Source of the DNA: Thermoproteota archaeon
Lineage (GTDB): Archaea > Thermoproteota > Thermoprotei_A > Sulfolobales > Desulfurococcaceae
Length of the DNA: 19,538 nt
Reading direction: 5' to 3'
NCBI GenBank assembly: GCA_013154205.1
Contig: JAADCY010000033.1
Coordinates: 1-19,538 of the forward strand
Both the position numbers and the translations under genes were made by a program. The notes below the pieces were generated by a model. The model saw only the letters and a program-made list of their open reading frames with translations. It ran no database searches and had not been told where the DNA came from. Within the stretch, counting starts at the first letter, position 1. Each line of letters begins with the position of its first letter. Below, one piece after another: positions 7,602 through 15,800 of the stretch.

Positions 7602-8489
7602 TTATTTCTTCCACGTATAGAATCTTCCTATTAAGTAGTTGAGTATGAAGCCAGCGAGTATTCCGAACGCGGCGCTCACGATTACCTCGAAGTGGAAGAT
7701 TCCTGTGAGTAAACCTATTGTTGCTGATTGAGCTAATAGGCTGCCAAGGCTTGCAACGTGGTATTTAAGCCATCTCTTGATCCTGGACAATATTCCTCGT
7801 TCAAGCTCTAAGTCGCGGAAAGTCCATAGTTCGTGCAGGATGAAGTTCCATGAAAGACTTATCTCAAATCCCGTGAAGGCCATTAGGAATAGGCCGAATG
7901 GAGACGATAATAACTGAGGATAATGTGTGCTCAGAATCTGTATTGTTCCCAGATTAACTATTGCGCCCGAGAAACCCACTATGCCGAACTTTATGATACG
8001 CAACGGCTCGTGAAGGGCAACGAGAAACGTCTTAGGAAGTCTGCCGTAGATTGTTAGTACATAATCATATATTGGTACATCATAGAGTACTTCGACCACA
8101 CGGGTTGCTTTTTCTAGGAGCTCGTCAAGGCTCTTAATCATGCCTGGCATTTTATGTATAAGGTCTTTCCTGATGATGACTGCGAGGCTTGACTGGAGAT
8201 CATTATTCCTGAACGGTATCGGGGACTTGGATAGTGTTAGAAGTAAGCGTGAGAAAGGAGATCTGGGCTTACCTATTACTATAACCATATCGTTATCTTT
8301 GAAATCCTCTGCTATCTTGAGGATATCGCGTTTGTAAGGATAAATAATGTCTGGTATCACAACATAGTAGTCGGCATTCTCATTGTTCAGTATATCGAAG
8401 ATCTCATCGGGGTCGACGGCCTCCCTATATTTTTTCAGGCCAAGCTTGCTTGTAAAATCAGACTTTATAACTATTAATTTATACACCAT
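7602..8489 (-). CDS. GtrA-family membrane protein with degenerate glycosyltransferase-like N-domain
   Basis: A 295-residue protein. Residues about 164-295 form a GtrA domain with four predicted membrane helices (about 165-188, 200-222, 245-267, 270-292). They begin with IIKFGIVGFSGAIVN, the junction seen in archaeal dolichol-phosphate-mannose synthases. The N-terminal 160 residues resemble the second half of a DPM-synthase GT-A domain, but the nucleotide-binding start is missing and the expected DAD/DxD site reads VVIPDI (43-48), so it is probably not a working transferase. GtrA proteins are linked to lipid-linked sugar movement or glycosylation. ATG 8489 is preferred over GTG 8504 because the TATA box at 8514-8523 predicts a leaderless start there. 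Confidence 0.8.
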   Translation of the reverse strand: MVYKLIVIKSDFTSKLGLKKYREAVDPDEIFDILNNENADYYVVIPDIIYPYKRDILKIAEDFKDNDMVIVIGKPRSPFSRLLLTLSKSPIPFRNNDLQSSLAVIIRKDLIHKMPGMIKSLDELLEKATRVVEVLYDVPIYDYVLTIYGRLPKTFLVALHEPLRIIKFGIVGFSGAIVNLGTIQILSTHYPQLLSSPFGLFLMAFTGFEISLSWNFILHELWTFRDLELERGILSRIKRWLKYHVASLGSLLAQSATIGLLTGIFHFEVIVSAAFGILAGFILNYLIGRFYTWKK

Positions 8490-8513
8490 TGATGCCGGCA
8501 GCACCTCTTGTTT

Positions 8514-8523
8514 CCTTATATTT
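8514..8523 (-). promoter_or_regulatory. TATA box for the GtrA gene
   Basis: AAATATAAGG on the minus strand is about 26-30 nt before the ATG at 8489, consistent with a leaderless message. It lies in a compact divergent promoter region shared with the uracil-DNA glycosylase gene. Confidence 0.5.
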
Positions 8524-8533
8524 CCCTAACAAC

Positions 8534-8543
8534 CATATATTTT
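8534..8543 (+). promoter_or_regulatory. TATA box for the uracil-DNA glycosylase gene
   Basis: CATATATTTT lies about 26 nt before a predicted transcript start near 8564. That leaves a short leader with GGTG at 8570-8573 before the TTG at 8583. Confidence 0.45.
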
Positions 8544-8582
8544 CTAACGATTAAACAAATACTGTTAACGGTGCGTACTGGA

Positions 8583-9245
8583 TTGACTGACTCCATATGT
8601 CCTGGCGAGTGGTACAAGGTAATTGATAAGATCAAGAAATGCACTAAATGTAAGCTTCACAAGACAAGGAGAAACCCTGTTCCTGGAGAGGGTCCTTGTA
8701 ATGCAAAAATAATGTTTGTAGGCGAAGCACCGGGTGGAAAAGAGGATGAAACCGGTAGGCCCTTCGTTGGTGCTGCTGGCCAGTTCCTCACGGAGCTCCT
8801 AGGCATGGCTGGGCTTAGGAGAGAGGATGTGTTCATAACGAATATTCTTAAGTGCCGGCCGCCGAACAACAGGGATCCCGAGCCGGATGAGATCGAGGCC
8901 TGTAAACCGTATCTTGTAAGACAGATAAGACTGATCTCCCCCAAAGTAATAGTCACTCTGGGGAGATACGCTGGTAGAACATTGCTAGGCGATGCCGGAG
9001 TCAAATGGACTAGTATGTCACGTATGCATGGAAAAATATTCTCTGTTGAGCTCTATGGTGTTAAGCTTAAAATCATGCCAACCTATCATCCAGCTGCCGC
9101 TCTTTATTATCCCAAGCTGAGGCCTGTGATAGTTAGGGATTTCAAAGAAGTACTCAAGGCGTTAGTCGAAGAGCTAGCAAATGAAGGTAAACGTGGAGAA
9201 AGCGGTAGGCCTCGTACTATCCTTGATTTTCTAGAAAAATCTTAG
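8583..9245 (+). CDS. Family 4 (Fe-S) uracil-DNA glycosylase
   Basis: A 220-residue base excision repair enzyme that removes uracil from DNA, important where cytosine deaminates at high temperature. Four cysteines (C20, C23, C91, C107) in a C-x2-C...C-x15-C pattern match the 4Fe-4S cluster of family 4. Motif A GEAPG is at 47-51, GRPFVGAAG at 58-66, CRPPNNRDP at 91-99 and the HPA motif at 168-170. The frame opens at TTG 8508, but the extra N-terminus is hydrophobic and unlike the family; TTG 8583 with GGTG upstream fits better (GTG 8571 is the alternative). The C-terminus PRTILDFLEKS looks like an archaeal PCNA-interacting peptide. Confidence 0.93.
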   Translation: MTDSICPGEWYKVIDKIKKCTKCKLHKTRRNPVPGEGPCNAKIMFVGEAPGGKEDETGRPFVGAAGQFLTELLGMAGLRREDVFITNILKCRPPNNRDPEPDEIEACKPYLVRQIRLISPKVIVTLGRYAGRTLLGDAGVKWTSMSRMHGKIFSVELYGVKLKIMPTYHPAAALYYPKLRPVIVRDFKEVLKALVEELANEGKRGESGRPRTILDFLEKS

Positions 9246-10999
9246 CCTAGATATTTTCTGATCGAGAATCCCGCTAGGAACGCTCCTAGTGATATGAGTA
9301 TTATGGCGATCGCATAGAATAGGACTTCATAAGCAGGAGTGCTTGTTACGACCTGTGTCTCAAAGTTTATCTCGGAACCACCATGTTGTTGTAGCGGCGA
9401 GTATACGGGTGTTATAAAGAATGCTTTATACATTGTTAGCAGTGTTAGTTCAGATACAAGTAGGCTATCTATGACAGTTATATTCTCCATCTCAACGGCA
9501 TATGCTCTAGCAACATCTACAGTAGTCATTGCTGAGAGAACCGGAGTACCCGACATATAAAGCAGATAATTCGCCAGTCTTGAAACTGTTTTGTTAAGCC
9601 CCAAGATATAATCGGGTGTTAAATATGGGGCGAATACGGGGGGCTGTAGTGATAACAAGTTATCGGTTAATAGGTATTGTATGTAAATCAATTTGGCTAG
9701 CTTTAACAAGTCGTTTCCACCGTGTTCTATTGATTTGAGGATAGATGATGTTGTATTGCTTATGTATTTCATGCTGACGAAATAATTGATCGCTGTATTA
9801 GTGTATCTATACAATGTCTTGTATGTTTGAAGCAACTTGTTATAGGTAATGGTTCGTGAACTTATTGTATCTATACTTCCCCATTGTTTTGCGGTCATAA
9901 TTCTTGTTAGAGCAAATATTAGTTGTGTTATTGAATGTGTGGCTCTGAATAATTGATAAGATGATAATGCTATGGAATACCTGATAAACGTGTTTACAAA
10001 GAGATCTATATTCCAAATGTTTAAATGCTGGTAAGTATAATTTCCAAGTCTATACATGTTTTTCTTCGCCAACGTAAGGTTTCCGAGATACCATGATTCA
10101 AGCTTCTTGACCCATTCTTTATACATATTGGGTTTTTTCTCTTGAAGATATAGCGAGTGACCGACAAGAGCTTCCATGTATGACCTGAAACCATAGCTGG
10201 CCGCTGTATACCAGTCGTCCATACCTGAATACTTTATACTTAATCTATAGAATTTCCAGGCTAAGCCCTCATATGCGGTAGGAGTTATCGATAATATATT
10301 CTCTGTTAGATTTTGGAACTCTTTAGTTGCATTAATAAAATAGTTTTGGAAATCTATGGATGAAGGTATAACGATATTGTTCGTCTTGCCCAGTAGGCTC
10401 GTCTTAGTGACAAGATCATATGCCTTGTATGCTGATATAACAGGGAAATACTTTGTTCCCGGGATGTTCTTTATGTATGGTCCAATGAACAATTCGATAT
10501 TGTTGAGAACTGCAGCGTTATATTTCAAATATATTCCCGACACGTTTCCCACTATTCCGTTGGGCATTAGTATGCCTGTTGCGGAGTAGTCGTGCCTAAT
10601 CGGAGTATTGGTCAGTATAGCGGAGAACACTACTGTGAATGGTAGAGTTGCGCTGGTCCCCGATATATCAGTGTCCTCTGGAAATATTATCTTATAATCA
10701 TATGATGAAGTGTCTCTTCCACTGATAATCGATGCAATGCTCAACGCATATTTTATAGAGGAAATGGTTGATTTCGATACTTTTCCTCCTTGATCAATTA
10801 TCTGTATATTTCCGTTACCCGGAAATACCTCGATAGTCGTAGGAATAATAATCCCGGTCTTATTACCAGTGACCGCGGCAAGCATTATCTTCTCCACGCG
10901 AAGAGGAGTCTGAGCCGATAACACTAGTATTGGTGAGAGACTGATTGATAAAAGAAGTAGAAACACGAAAACCAGTGATAACGCTTTAAGGGCTTTCAT
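9242..10999 (-). CDS. Secreted, membrane-anchored Lon-like (S16) Ser-Lys protease
   Basis: A 585-residue exported protein, probably of the COG1750 archaeal serine protease group. A signal peptide is clear (basic MKALKAL, hydrophobic core 8-28, SAQ). Residues about 34-200 resemble the Lon proteolytic domain: Ser116 in SGTSAT and Lys159 in VSGIYLK are 43 residues apart, the same spacing as the Lon Ser-Lys dyad, and 'YSATGILMPNGIVGNVSGIYLKYNAAV' follows the Lon strand-loop pattern. There is no AAA+ ATPase. Residues 220-540 are mostly helical with many N-x-S/T sites. A C-terminal membrane helix (about 560-580) ends in RKYLG, so the protease domain would face outside. Its stop overlaps the glycosylase stop convergently. 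Confidence 0.87.
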   Translation of the reverse strand: MKALKALSLVFVFLLLLSISLSPILVLSAQTPLRVEKIMLAAVTGNKTGIIIPTTIEVFPGNGNIQIIDQGGKVSKSTISSIKYALSIASIISGRDTSSYDYKIIFPEDTDISGTSATLPFTVVFSAILTNTPIRHDYSATGILMPNGIVGNVSGIYLKYNAAVLNNIELFIGPYIKNIPGTKYFPVISAYKAYDLVTKTSLLGKTNNIVIPSSIDFQNYFINATKEFQNLTENILSITPTAYEGLAWKFYRLSIKYSGMDDWYTAASYGFRSYMEALVGHSLYLQEKKPNMYKEWVKKLESWYLGNLTLAKKNMYRLGNYTYQHLNIWNIDLFVNTFIRYSIALSSYQLFRATHSITQLIFALTRIMTAKQWGSIDTISSRTITYNKLLQTYKTLYRYTNTAINYFVSMKYISNTTSSILKSIEHGGNDLLKLAKLIYIQYLLTDNLLSLQPPVFAPYLTPDYILGLNKTVSRLANYLLYMSGTPVLSAMTTVDVARAYAVEMENITVIDSLLVSELTLLTMYKAFFITPVYSPLQQHGGSEINFETQVVTSTPAYEVLFYAIAIILISLGAFLAGFSIRKYLG

Positions 11000-11009
11000 G
11001 GTTCATCCT

Positions 11010-11022
11010 CAGTGTAACACTG
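11010..11022 (-). repeat. Palindrome in the leader of the Lon-like protease gene
   Basis: CAGTGTAACACTG is a perfect 6+1+6 inverted repeat 11 nt before the ATG at 10999. The SD-like GAGGAT partly follows it. It could be an operator or a small RNA hairpin; no family site is recognised. Confidence 0.4.
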
Positions 11023-11155
11023 ATTAATCATAGCAGTGCTCATCTTTGCCGGGTGTCTTCATCGGTCTAAATACTTGTTACTTGCTTCTATCCTTATTAT
11101 AATAACTCCAAATACCTATATCGCCTCCAAACGAACCTTGATTGATACCTGCTTC

Positions 11156-11163
11156 TTTTATCT
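11156..11163 (+). promoter_or_regulatory. Possible TATA box for the DNA ligase gene
   Basis: TTTTATCT about 26 nt before 11185 would give a short leader with AGGTGAG at 11187-11193 ahead of the ATG at 11198. It lies in the 198-nt divergent gap to the protease gene, which otherwise shows only the palindrome at 11010-11022 and AT-rich sequence. Confidence 0.35.
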
Positions 11164-11197
11164 ATTGAGAAAACAAGAATAATATTAGGTGAGTATA

Positions 11198-13012
11198 ATG
11201 GCTGAAAAGAACGCGGCCAAAGAAGACATGCCATTCAGGGTTTTAGCAGAGACATTTGAGAAGATAGAAGTTATATCATCGAGAACCCAGATGACAGTAT
11301 TGCTTGTTAACTTATTCAAGCAGACACCGGCATCAATTATTGATAAGGTAGTCTATCTCCTTCAGGGCAAGCTATGGCCAGACTGGTACGGTATGCCAGA
11401 GCTAGGCATAGGAGAGAAGATGTTGATAAAAGCGATTGCATTGGCGACTAATTCTACGGAGTCCGAAGTAGAAAAACTCTATAAGACCTTAGGTGACCTT
11501 GGTAAGGCCGCCGAGAAACTACGTGCTAAGGCTGAAAAAATAATGTCTAAAGCGTCAATACTTTCCTTCGTATCGGTTCGTCAAGAACTAACAGTTCTAC
11601 GTGTCTATGAGACCTTGACACGGATAGCTATGGCGCAGGGAGAAGGTAGCAGAGACATAAAGCTAAAACTACTGGCAGGACTGATCAGTGAAGCCACGCC
11701 TAAGGAGGCAAAATACATTGTCAGATTCGTTGAAGGCAGGTTAAGGCTTGGAATAGGCGATGCAACGATAATGGATGCTCTAGCAATAGTGTATGGTGGT
11801 GGAGTACATACAAGGCCTATCATCGAAAGAGCATACAATCTACGAGCAGACCTAGGCAACGTGGCTAAAATACTTGCAACACAAGGAGTGGATGCTCTCA
11901 AGAACATTAAGCCCCAGGTAGGTATACCGATAAGACCTATGCTTGCCGAGAGGCTGAACAACCCTGTTGAAATGCTTAAAAAAGTAGGTGGACGTGCCTA
12001 TGTCGAGTATAAATATGATGGAGAAAGAGCCCAGATCCATAAGGATGGAGATAAGATCTGGATATACTCTAGAAGACTAGAGAATATAACGAGGCAATAC
12101 CCGGATGTCGTCGAGTATGCACGCAAATACATTAAGGCTAAACAAGCAATAGTTGAGGGAGAAATAGTAGCCTATGATCCCGAGACCGGCGAGCTGAGGC
12201 CTTTCCAGGAATTAATGCATAGGAAGAGGAAACACGACATACATATAGCGATCAAGGAGTACCCGGTAAAAGTGTTCCTATTCGATCTACTCTATGCTGA
12301 TGGAGAAGACTATACAATGAAACCCTTGCCAGTGAGGAGACAGAAGCTCAAGGAGATAATAGAAGAAACAGAAGTATTCAGACTCGCAGAATACATCGAG
12401 ACAAGTGATCCGGATGAACTAGAGAAGTTCTTCCTAAAAGCCATCGAGGACGGCGCCGAAGGAGTAATGGTGAAAGCACTGCATGAGCGCTCCATTTACC
12501 AGGCTGGTACTAGGGGCTGGCTATGGATTAAGTATAAACGCGACTACAAGAGCGAGATGATAGACACAGTCGACCTAGTTGTTGTTGGCGCATTCTATGG
12601 CAGAGGACGTAGAGGTGGAAAGTTCGGCGCGCTCCTAATGGCATCGTATAACCCGGAGAAAGACGTGTTCGAGACAGTATGCAAGGTCGGCAGCGGCTTT
12701 AAAGACGAAGACCTCGATAGGCTTCCCGAAATGCTGCAACCCTATATTATTGAGAGAAAACATCCACGAGTAATATCTAAGATGCAGCCCGATGTATGGG
12801 TTACGCCAGCACTAGTCGCAGAGATCATAGGAGCAGAGCTTACGCTTAGCCCATTACACACATGTTGTCTAGATAAGATAAAGCCCGGAGTAGGCATATC
12901 AATTAGGTTCCCAAGATTCGTAAGGTGGAGACCAGATAAATCTCCAGAGGATGCAACCACTAGTCAAGAACTACTTGAAATGTATAAGAGGCAGCTAAAG
13001 AAAATAATGTAA
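11198..13012 (+). CDS. lig: ATP-dependent DNA ligase
   Basis: A 604-residue replicative DNA ligase of the archaeal/eukaryotic Lig1 type. An N-terminal DNA-binding domain (about 1-230) is followed by the adenylation domain with motif I KYDGER, whose adenylated lysine is Lys272, then GEIVAYD (motif III region), EGVMVKAL (motif IV) and WLWIKYKRDY (motif V), and a C-terminal OB domain with the motif VI region IRFPRFVRWRPDK. This is the full expected length. It seals nicks in Okazaki fragments and repair patches. The frame begins with GTG at 11189, but AGGTGAG overlaps that codon and is correctly spaced for the ATG at 11198. An obvious PCNA-binding peptide is not seen at the ends. Confidence 0.97.
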   Translation: MAEKNAAKEDMPFRVLAETFEKIEVISSRTQMTVLLVNLFKQTPASIIDKVVYLLQGKLWPDWYGMPELGIGEKMLIKAIALATNSTESEVEKLYKTLGDLGKAAEKLRAKAEKIMSKASILSFVSVRQELTVLRVYETLTRIAMAQGEGSRDIKLKLLAGLISEATPKEAKYIVRFVEGRLRLGIGDATIMDALAIVYGGGVHTRPIIERAYNLRADLGNVAKILATQGVDALKNIKPQVGIPIRPMLAERLNNPVEMLKKVGGRAYVEYKYDGERAQIHKDGDKIWIYSRRLENITRQYPDVVEYARKYIKAKQAIVEGEIVAYDPETGELRPFQELMHRKRKHDIHIAIKEYPVKVFLFDLLYADGEDYTMKPLPVRRQKLKEIIEETEVFRLAEYIETSDPDELEKFFLKAIEDGAEGVMVKALHERSIYQAGTRGWLWIKYKRDYKSEMIDTVDLVVVGAFYGRGRRGGKFGALLMASYNPEKDVFETVCKVGSGFKDEDLDRLPEMLQPYIIERKHPRVISKMQPDVWVTPALVAEIIGAELTLSPLHTCCLDKIKPGVGISIRFPRFVRWRPDKSPEDATTSQELLEMYKRQLKKIM

Positions 13013-13035
13013 TCGTATTTTTAAACAACTTATTT

Positions 13036-13057
13036 GAAACCTGTTTTCTAGGGTTTC
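13036..13057 (+). terminator. Possible stem-loop after the ligase gene
   Basis: GAAACC (13036-13041) and GGTTTC (13052-13057) are inverted repeats with a 10-nt loop, 24 nt after the ligase stop and just after a T-rich run (ATTTTTAAAC). Archaeal terminators rely mainly on T tracts, so the call is weak. Confidence 0.25.
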
Positions 13058-13083
13058 GAATTCGTTTATACTTGAATAAACGG

Positions 13084-13091
13084 GATATAAG
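13084..13091 (+). promoter_or_regulatory. TATA box for the GPN GTPase gene
   Basis: GATATAAG lies 42 nt before the ATG at 13133. It predicts a leader of about 20 nt that includes the GGGGCGGTT ribosome binding region. Confidence 0.45.
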
Positions 13092-13132
13092 AGCTCGCTA
13101 AATCAATTGATTCATTACATGGGGCGGTTATA

Positions 13133-13906
13133 ATGACATACATAGTTGTCTTCACCGGGCCTGCAGGCTCTGGTAAAACCAGTTTGACTAAATCATATGG
13201 TGATTGGCTTAGATCCACCTTATTCCTGAATGTTTGCCAAGCAAATTTTGATCCAGGAGCTGAGAATTTACCCTATAATCCGTGTTTCGACATACGAGAT
13301 TATTTCACGCTCAGAGAAATAATGAAACAATATGGCCTTGGTCCTAATGGGGCGTTTGTTAAAACAGTACAGATTATTTCAGAGAAAATAAATGAGCTCA
13401 TGTCTAAAGAGCCTTTTAGCAGGCTTGGAGAATGGGATATAATAATTATCGACACTCCTGGACAGCTCGAAGCATTTATTTTCCAGCCTGAAACACGGAT
13501 TCTTCTTAATAAATTCTATGAGTTAGGGAGAACAGTCATAGTTTACCTCATAGATTCAAGCCTAATAGAGACGCCAGCAGACGCTATTACAATGTGGTTC
13601 CTAGGAATATTGCTTCAGATCAAGATAGGGTTGGACGTTGTCCCGGTCATAACGAAGGCAGATATACTTAGCAGTAATAAAAGAGAAGTCGTCACCAAAC
13701 TATTATCAAGCCCTGAAAAACTTCTTGAAGACCTAGGCGATTATGAAGGCATAGTGTCAGAGATAATACCTGATCTCGTATCAATAGCCGTTAAGACACG
13801 TGGCGCTTACAGGCCTGTACTAGTATCTACAAATGATCCTGAAAGTATTGAAGAACTTCATTATTATATACATGAAGTCGCGTGCTCGTGCGGTGATCTC
13901 ACATAA
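13133..13906 (+). CDS. GPN-loop GTPase (XAB1/Npa3-type)
   Basis: A 257-residue homodimeric GTPase of the GPN family. The P-loop GPAGSGKT is at residues 9-16, the family-defining Gly-Pro-Asn loop at 70-72 (GLGPNGA), switch motif DTPGQ at 107-111, and the base-recognition TKAD at 174-177. In eukaryotes the relatives help assemble RNA polymerase II; the archaeal role is less clear but is plausibly chaperone-like for polymerase or other complexes (inference). The start is ATG 13133 with GGGGCGG upstream. It lies 120 nt after DNA ligase and has its own TATA-like element. Confidence 0.95.
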   Translation: MTYIVVFTGPAGSGKTSLTKSYGDWLRSTLFLNVCQANFDPGAENLPYNPCFDIRDYFTLREIMKQYGLGPNGAFVKTVQIISEKINELMSKEPFSRLGEWDIIIIDTPGQLEAFIFQPETRILLNKFYELGRTVIVYLIDSSLIETPADAITMWFLGILLQIKIGLDVVPVITKADILSSNKREVVTKLLSSPEKLLEDLGDYEGIVSEIIPDLVSIAVKTRGAYRPVLVSTNDPESIEELHYYIHEVACSCGDLT

Positions 13907-13946
13907 GTGTTTAATCAGAAAAACATAACAATAACAATAATAAATG

Positions 13947-13955
13947 ATAATAAGA
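13947..13955 (+). promoter_or_regulatory. Possible TATA-like element for the structured RNA
   Basis: GATAATAAG is centred about 26 nt before the first paired base of the GC-rich RNA candidate at 13977. It lies in an AT-rich spacer after the GTPase gene. Confidence 0.25.
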
Positions 13956-13976
13956 ACCCGCCTATTCACTTAGAAA

Positions 13977-14053
13977 ATGGGTGGGAACCCCCTTCGACGA
14001 ACACCCGCCTCGGGAGTATGGGGATGAGAAGGGGGGCCTTGCGGCCGCCAATA
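13977..14053 (+). ncRNA. GC-rich structured RNA candidate, possibly H/ACA-like
   Basis: About 75 nt that are far richer in G and C than the flanks, with no reading frame of their own; in AT-leaning hyperthermophiles this usually marks a structured RNA. An outer stem pairs 13977-13984 with 14045-14052 (one mismatch, one G-U). An inner 8-bp stem pairs CCCCCTTC (13988-13995) with GAAGGGGG (14028-14035). Directly above it, G13996-A14027 and A13997-G14026 can form tandem sheared G-A pairs, as in a kink-turn or K-loop. The asymmetric internal loop between the stems could be a pseudouridylation pocket, but the 3' box reads ATA rather than ACA, so the H/ACA label is tentative. It could instead be a 5'-UTR structure of the DUF2070 gene, or be read on the other strand. 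Confidence 0.45.
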
Positions 14054-14089
14054 CCTAGTGATGAAATATGAAAACGGTGTGAAGCAGAA

Positions 14090-15778
14090 TTGGTCTACAA
14101 GCCGAGGACAGGGCTGGAGAAATATTATGCGGTTCTCTTTAAGCTTCCAAGCATACCATCTATTGTGGTAGCAACTATTGTAATTAATATAATCGCGTAC
14201 ATTCTCAACAAACAAGTTCTCTTTACTGCATTCTCGCTCTACATATTAACAATTATGATAATTCTTGTTTATTCAAAAATATTCAATGGCCCGCTAAGAT
14301 ACGCTAACAGGATATTGATGACGGGTCTTCTTGTTGAAATCTATTCACTAATACTCATGTTTATCCTGGGACCGAAGTACGGACTTATCGCCTCAAGTAT
14401 CTTCCTCATCATTATTGTGCTCGGAATAAATGGAACGTCGATTAGAAACTATATAGTAGCCATTATACCAGTTATAGCTACTTACTTGATATATTATGGA
14501 CTCGACATAATACTATTCATTGGAGTACTTCTTGCCGTAATCCTGGACTACGTCATCTATAAAGTTATGTCGATACACAAGCTCGCAGGATACCCGGCCC
14601 CCGATCTAGGGACTCTTTTCGTTAAAAACTGGCTAGATAGGGACAGAACTATTGAGAAGGTTTTCAACGAGATCAGTGTAGAGCAAAAGGTTAAACCAAA
14701 AATATTGAGAATGAGTAATGGATACTTAGTCTACACTGATATACATTATGGCCCCTTCTCAAATGTTGGTAGCAGTATGTTCCCGAGAATACTGGAAGAA
14801 CTATCGGAGAAACCAGTATTGACGCTTCACGGGGCCGGGAGCCATGACAGAGATATACCGTCCTTCGAGCAAGCGAGAAAATATGCGGAAAAAATACTGG
14901 AATGCATAAGGCGGACGTGTAGGTTTCAGAGAATTAAGGGCTATAATCCATTCAGCATAAGTATCGAAGATGGATGGGAATTCCTAGTTATACCGTTCAC
15001 AAGTCTGAACCTGGTATTCATATCTAGGGCTAAGGGAATAGATGATCTCCCATACGAATACCAGACATGGATCGAGAAGTTATGTGAAAATAAGGGAATA
15101 CCTGAAACAATACTGATCGACTGCCACAACCATGAAGTCGAAGAACCTATGAACTTCGATATACTGAAGAAAGGCCTCGAGATCATTATACAGAGACTAG
15201 AAGAGCTTCCTAGAAGAGAAGAACCACGGGATGTCTATGGAAGAATCCTTGTGGTCGAAAACATTAGATCACTAGGTGTAATAGGCGATAAAATATACGG
15301 TATAGACCTTATCTGGCCAGGTGAAGACTCTAAGCGTGTAATACTAGTATATATACCCGGTAATAATATGGAACCAGGATTATCAGATAAGATCAGGAAA
15401 AAAGTTTCGTCAGAACTAGGTATCGATCCAAGGTATATCGGAGTATTCACGAATGACGAACATACAGAGACAGGTGTTTATTCATCGTCAACATACTATC
15501 CCGTTCTCGAAACAAAGGAATTAATAAAAGGAATTGATATCCTCATAGACAAACTAAAGAGTGATGAACCCTCTTATAGTCCTCTAGAATACGCTTCTTT
15601 TGAACACAGCGTTCCACTGCTCGATGACTCAGCGTATAAGCTTGTAGAGATCGTTAAGAAGAACGCGCCATTATCATCTGTTCTCCTACTAGGATACTTG
15701 TTCCTTGGGCCATTCTTTGTAGGTTACGTTACAAGTATTATTGATTATTTTATAAAGCACTTCTCTATCGGCATATGA
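14090..15778 (+). CDS. DUF2070 family membrane protein
   Basis: A 562-residue protein with about six predicted N-terminal membrane helices (residues 22-160), a large soluble domain (about 165-530) and a hydrophobic C-terminal segment (about 536-556). The soluble part carries conserved-looking metal or active-site clusters: DIHYGPF (217-223), HGAGSHDRD (247-255), DCHNHE (344-349) and TNDEHTETG (454-462). These fit DUF2070, an archaeal family of unknown function. The His/Asp clusters suggest a metal-dependent hydrolase facing one side of the membrane (inference). The start is TTG at 14090; GGTGTGAAG lies 8 nt upstream. It follows the structured RNA candidate by 37 nt. Confidence 0.85.
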   Translation: MVYKPRTGLEKYYAVLFKLPSIPSIVVATIVINIIAYILNKQVLFTAFSLYILTIMIILVYSKIFNGPLRYANRILMTGLLVEIYSLILMFILGPKYGLIASSIFLIIIVLGINGTSIRNYIVAIIPVIATYLIYYGLDIILFIGVLLAVILDYVIYKVMSIHKLAGYPAPDLGTLFVKNWLDRDRTIEKVFNEISVEQKVKPKILRMSNGYLVYTDIHYGPFSNVGSSMFPRILEELSEKPVLTLHGAGSHDRDIPSFEQARKYAEKILECIRRTCRFQRIKGYNPFSISIEDGWEFLVIPFTSLNLVFISRAKGIDDLPYEYQTWIEKLCENKGIPETILIDCHNHEVEEPMNFDILKKGLEIIIQRLEELPRREEPRDVYGRILVVENIRSLGVIGDKIYGIDLIWPGEDSKRVILVYIPGNNMEPGLSDKIRKKVSSELGIDPRYIGVFTNDEHTETGVYSSSTYYPVLETKELIKGIDILIDKLKSDEPSYSPLEYASFEHSVPLLDDSAYKLVEIVKKNAPLSSVLLLGYLFLGPFFVGYVTSIIDYFIKHFSIGI

Positions 15779-15800
15779 ATAATATATGAGGATTTGAGGA

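Noticed and set aside
13970..14215. Minus-strand 81-codon reading frame across the GC-rich island
   Set aside because: It crosses the structured RNA and the start of DUF2070, has no ribosome binding site, and gives low-complexity Pro/Gly/Arg sequence from the GC stems.
14090..15778. DUF2070 protein as a Memo homologue completing an AMMECR1-Memo set
   Set aside because: The membrane helices and the arrangement of the His/Asp clusters do not follow Memo, and the AMMECR1 gene is 11 kb away in a different transcription unit.
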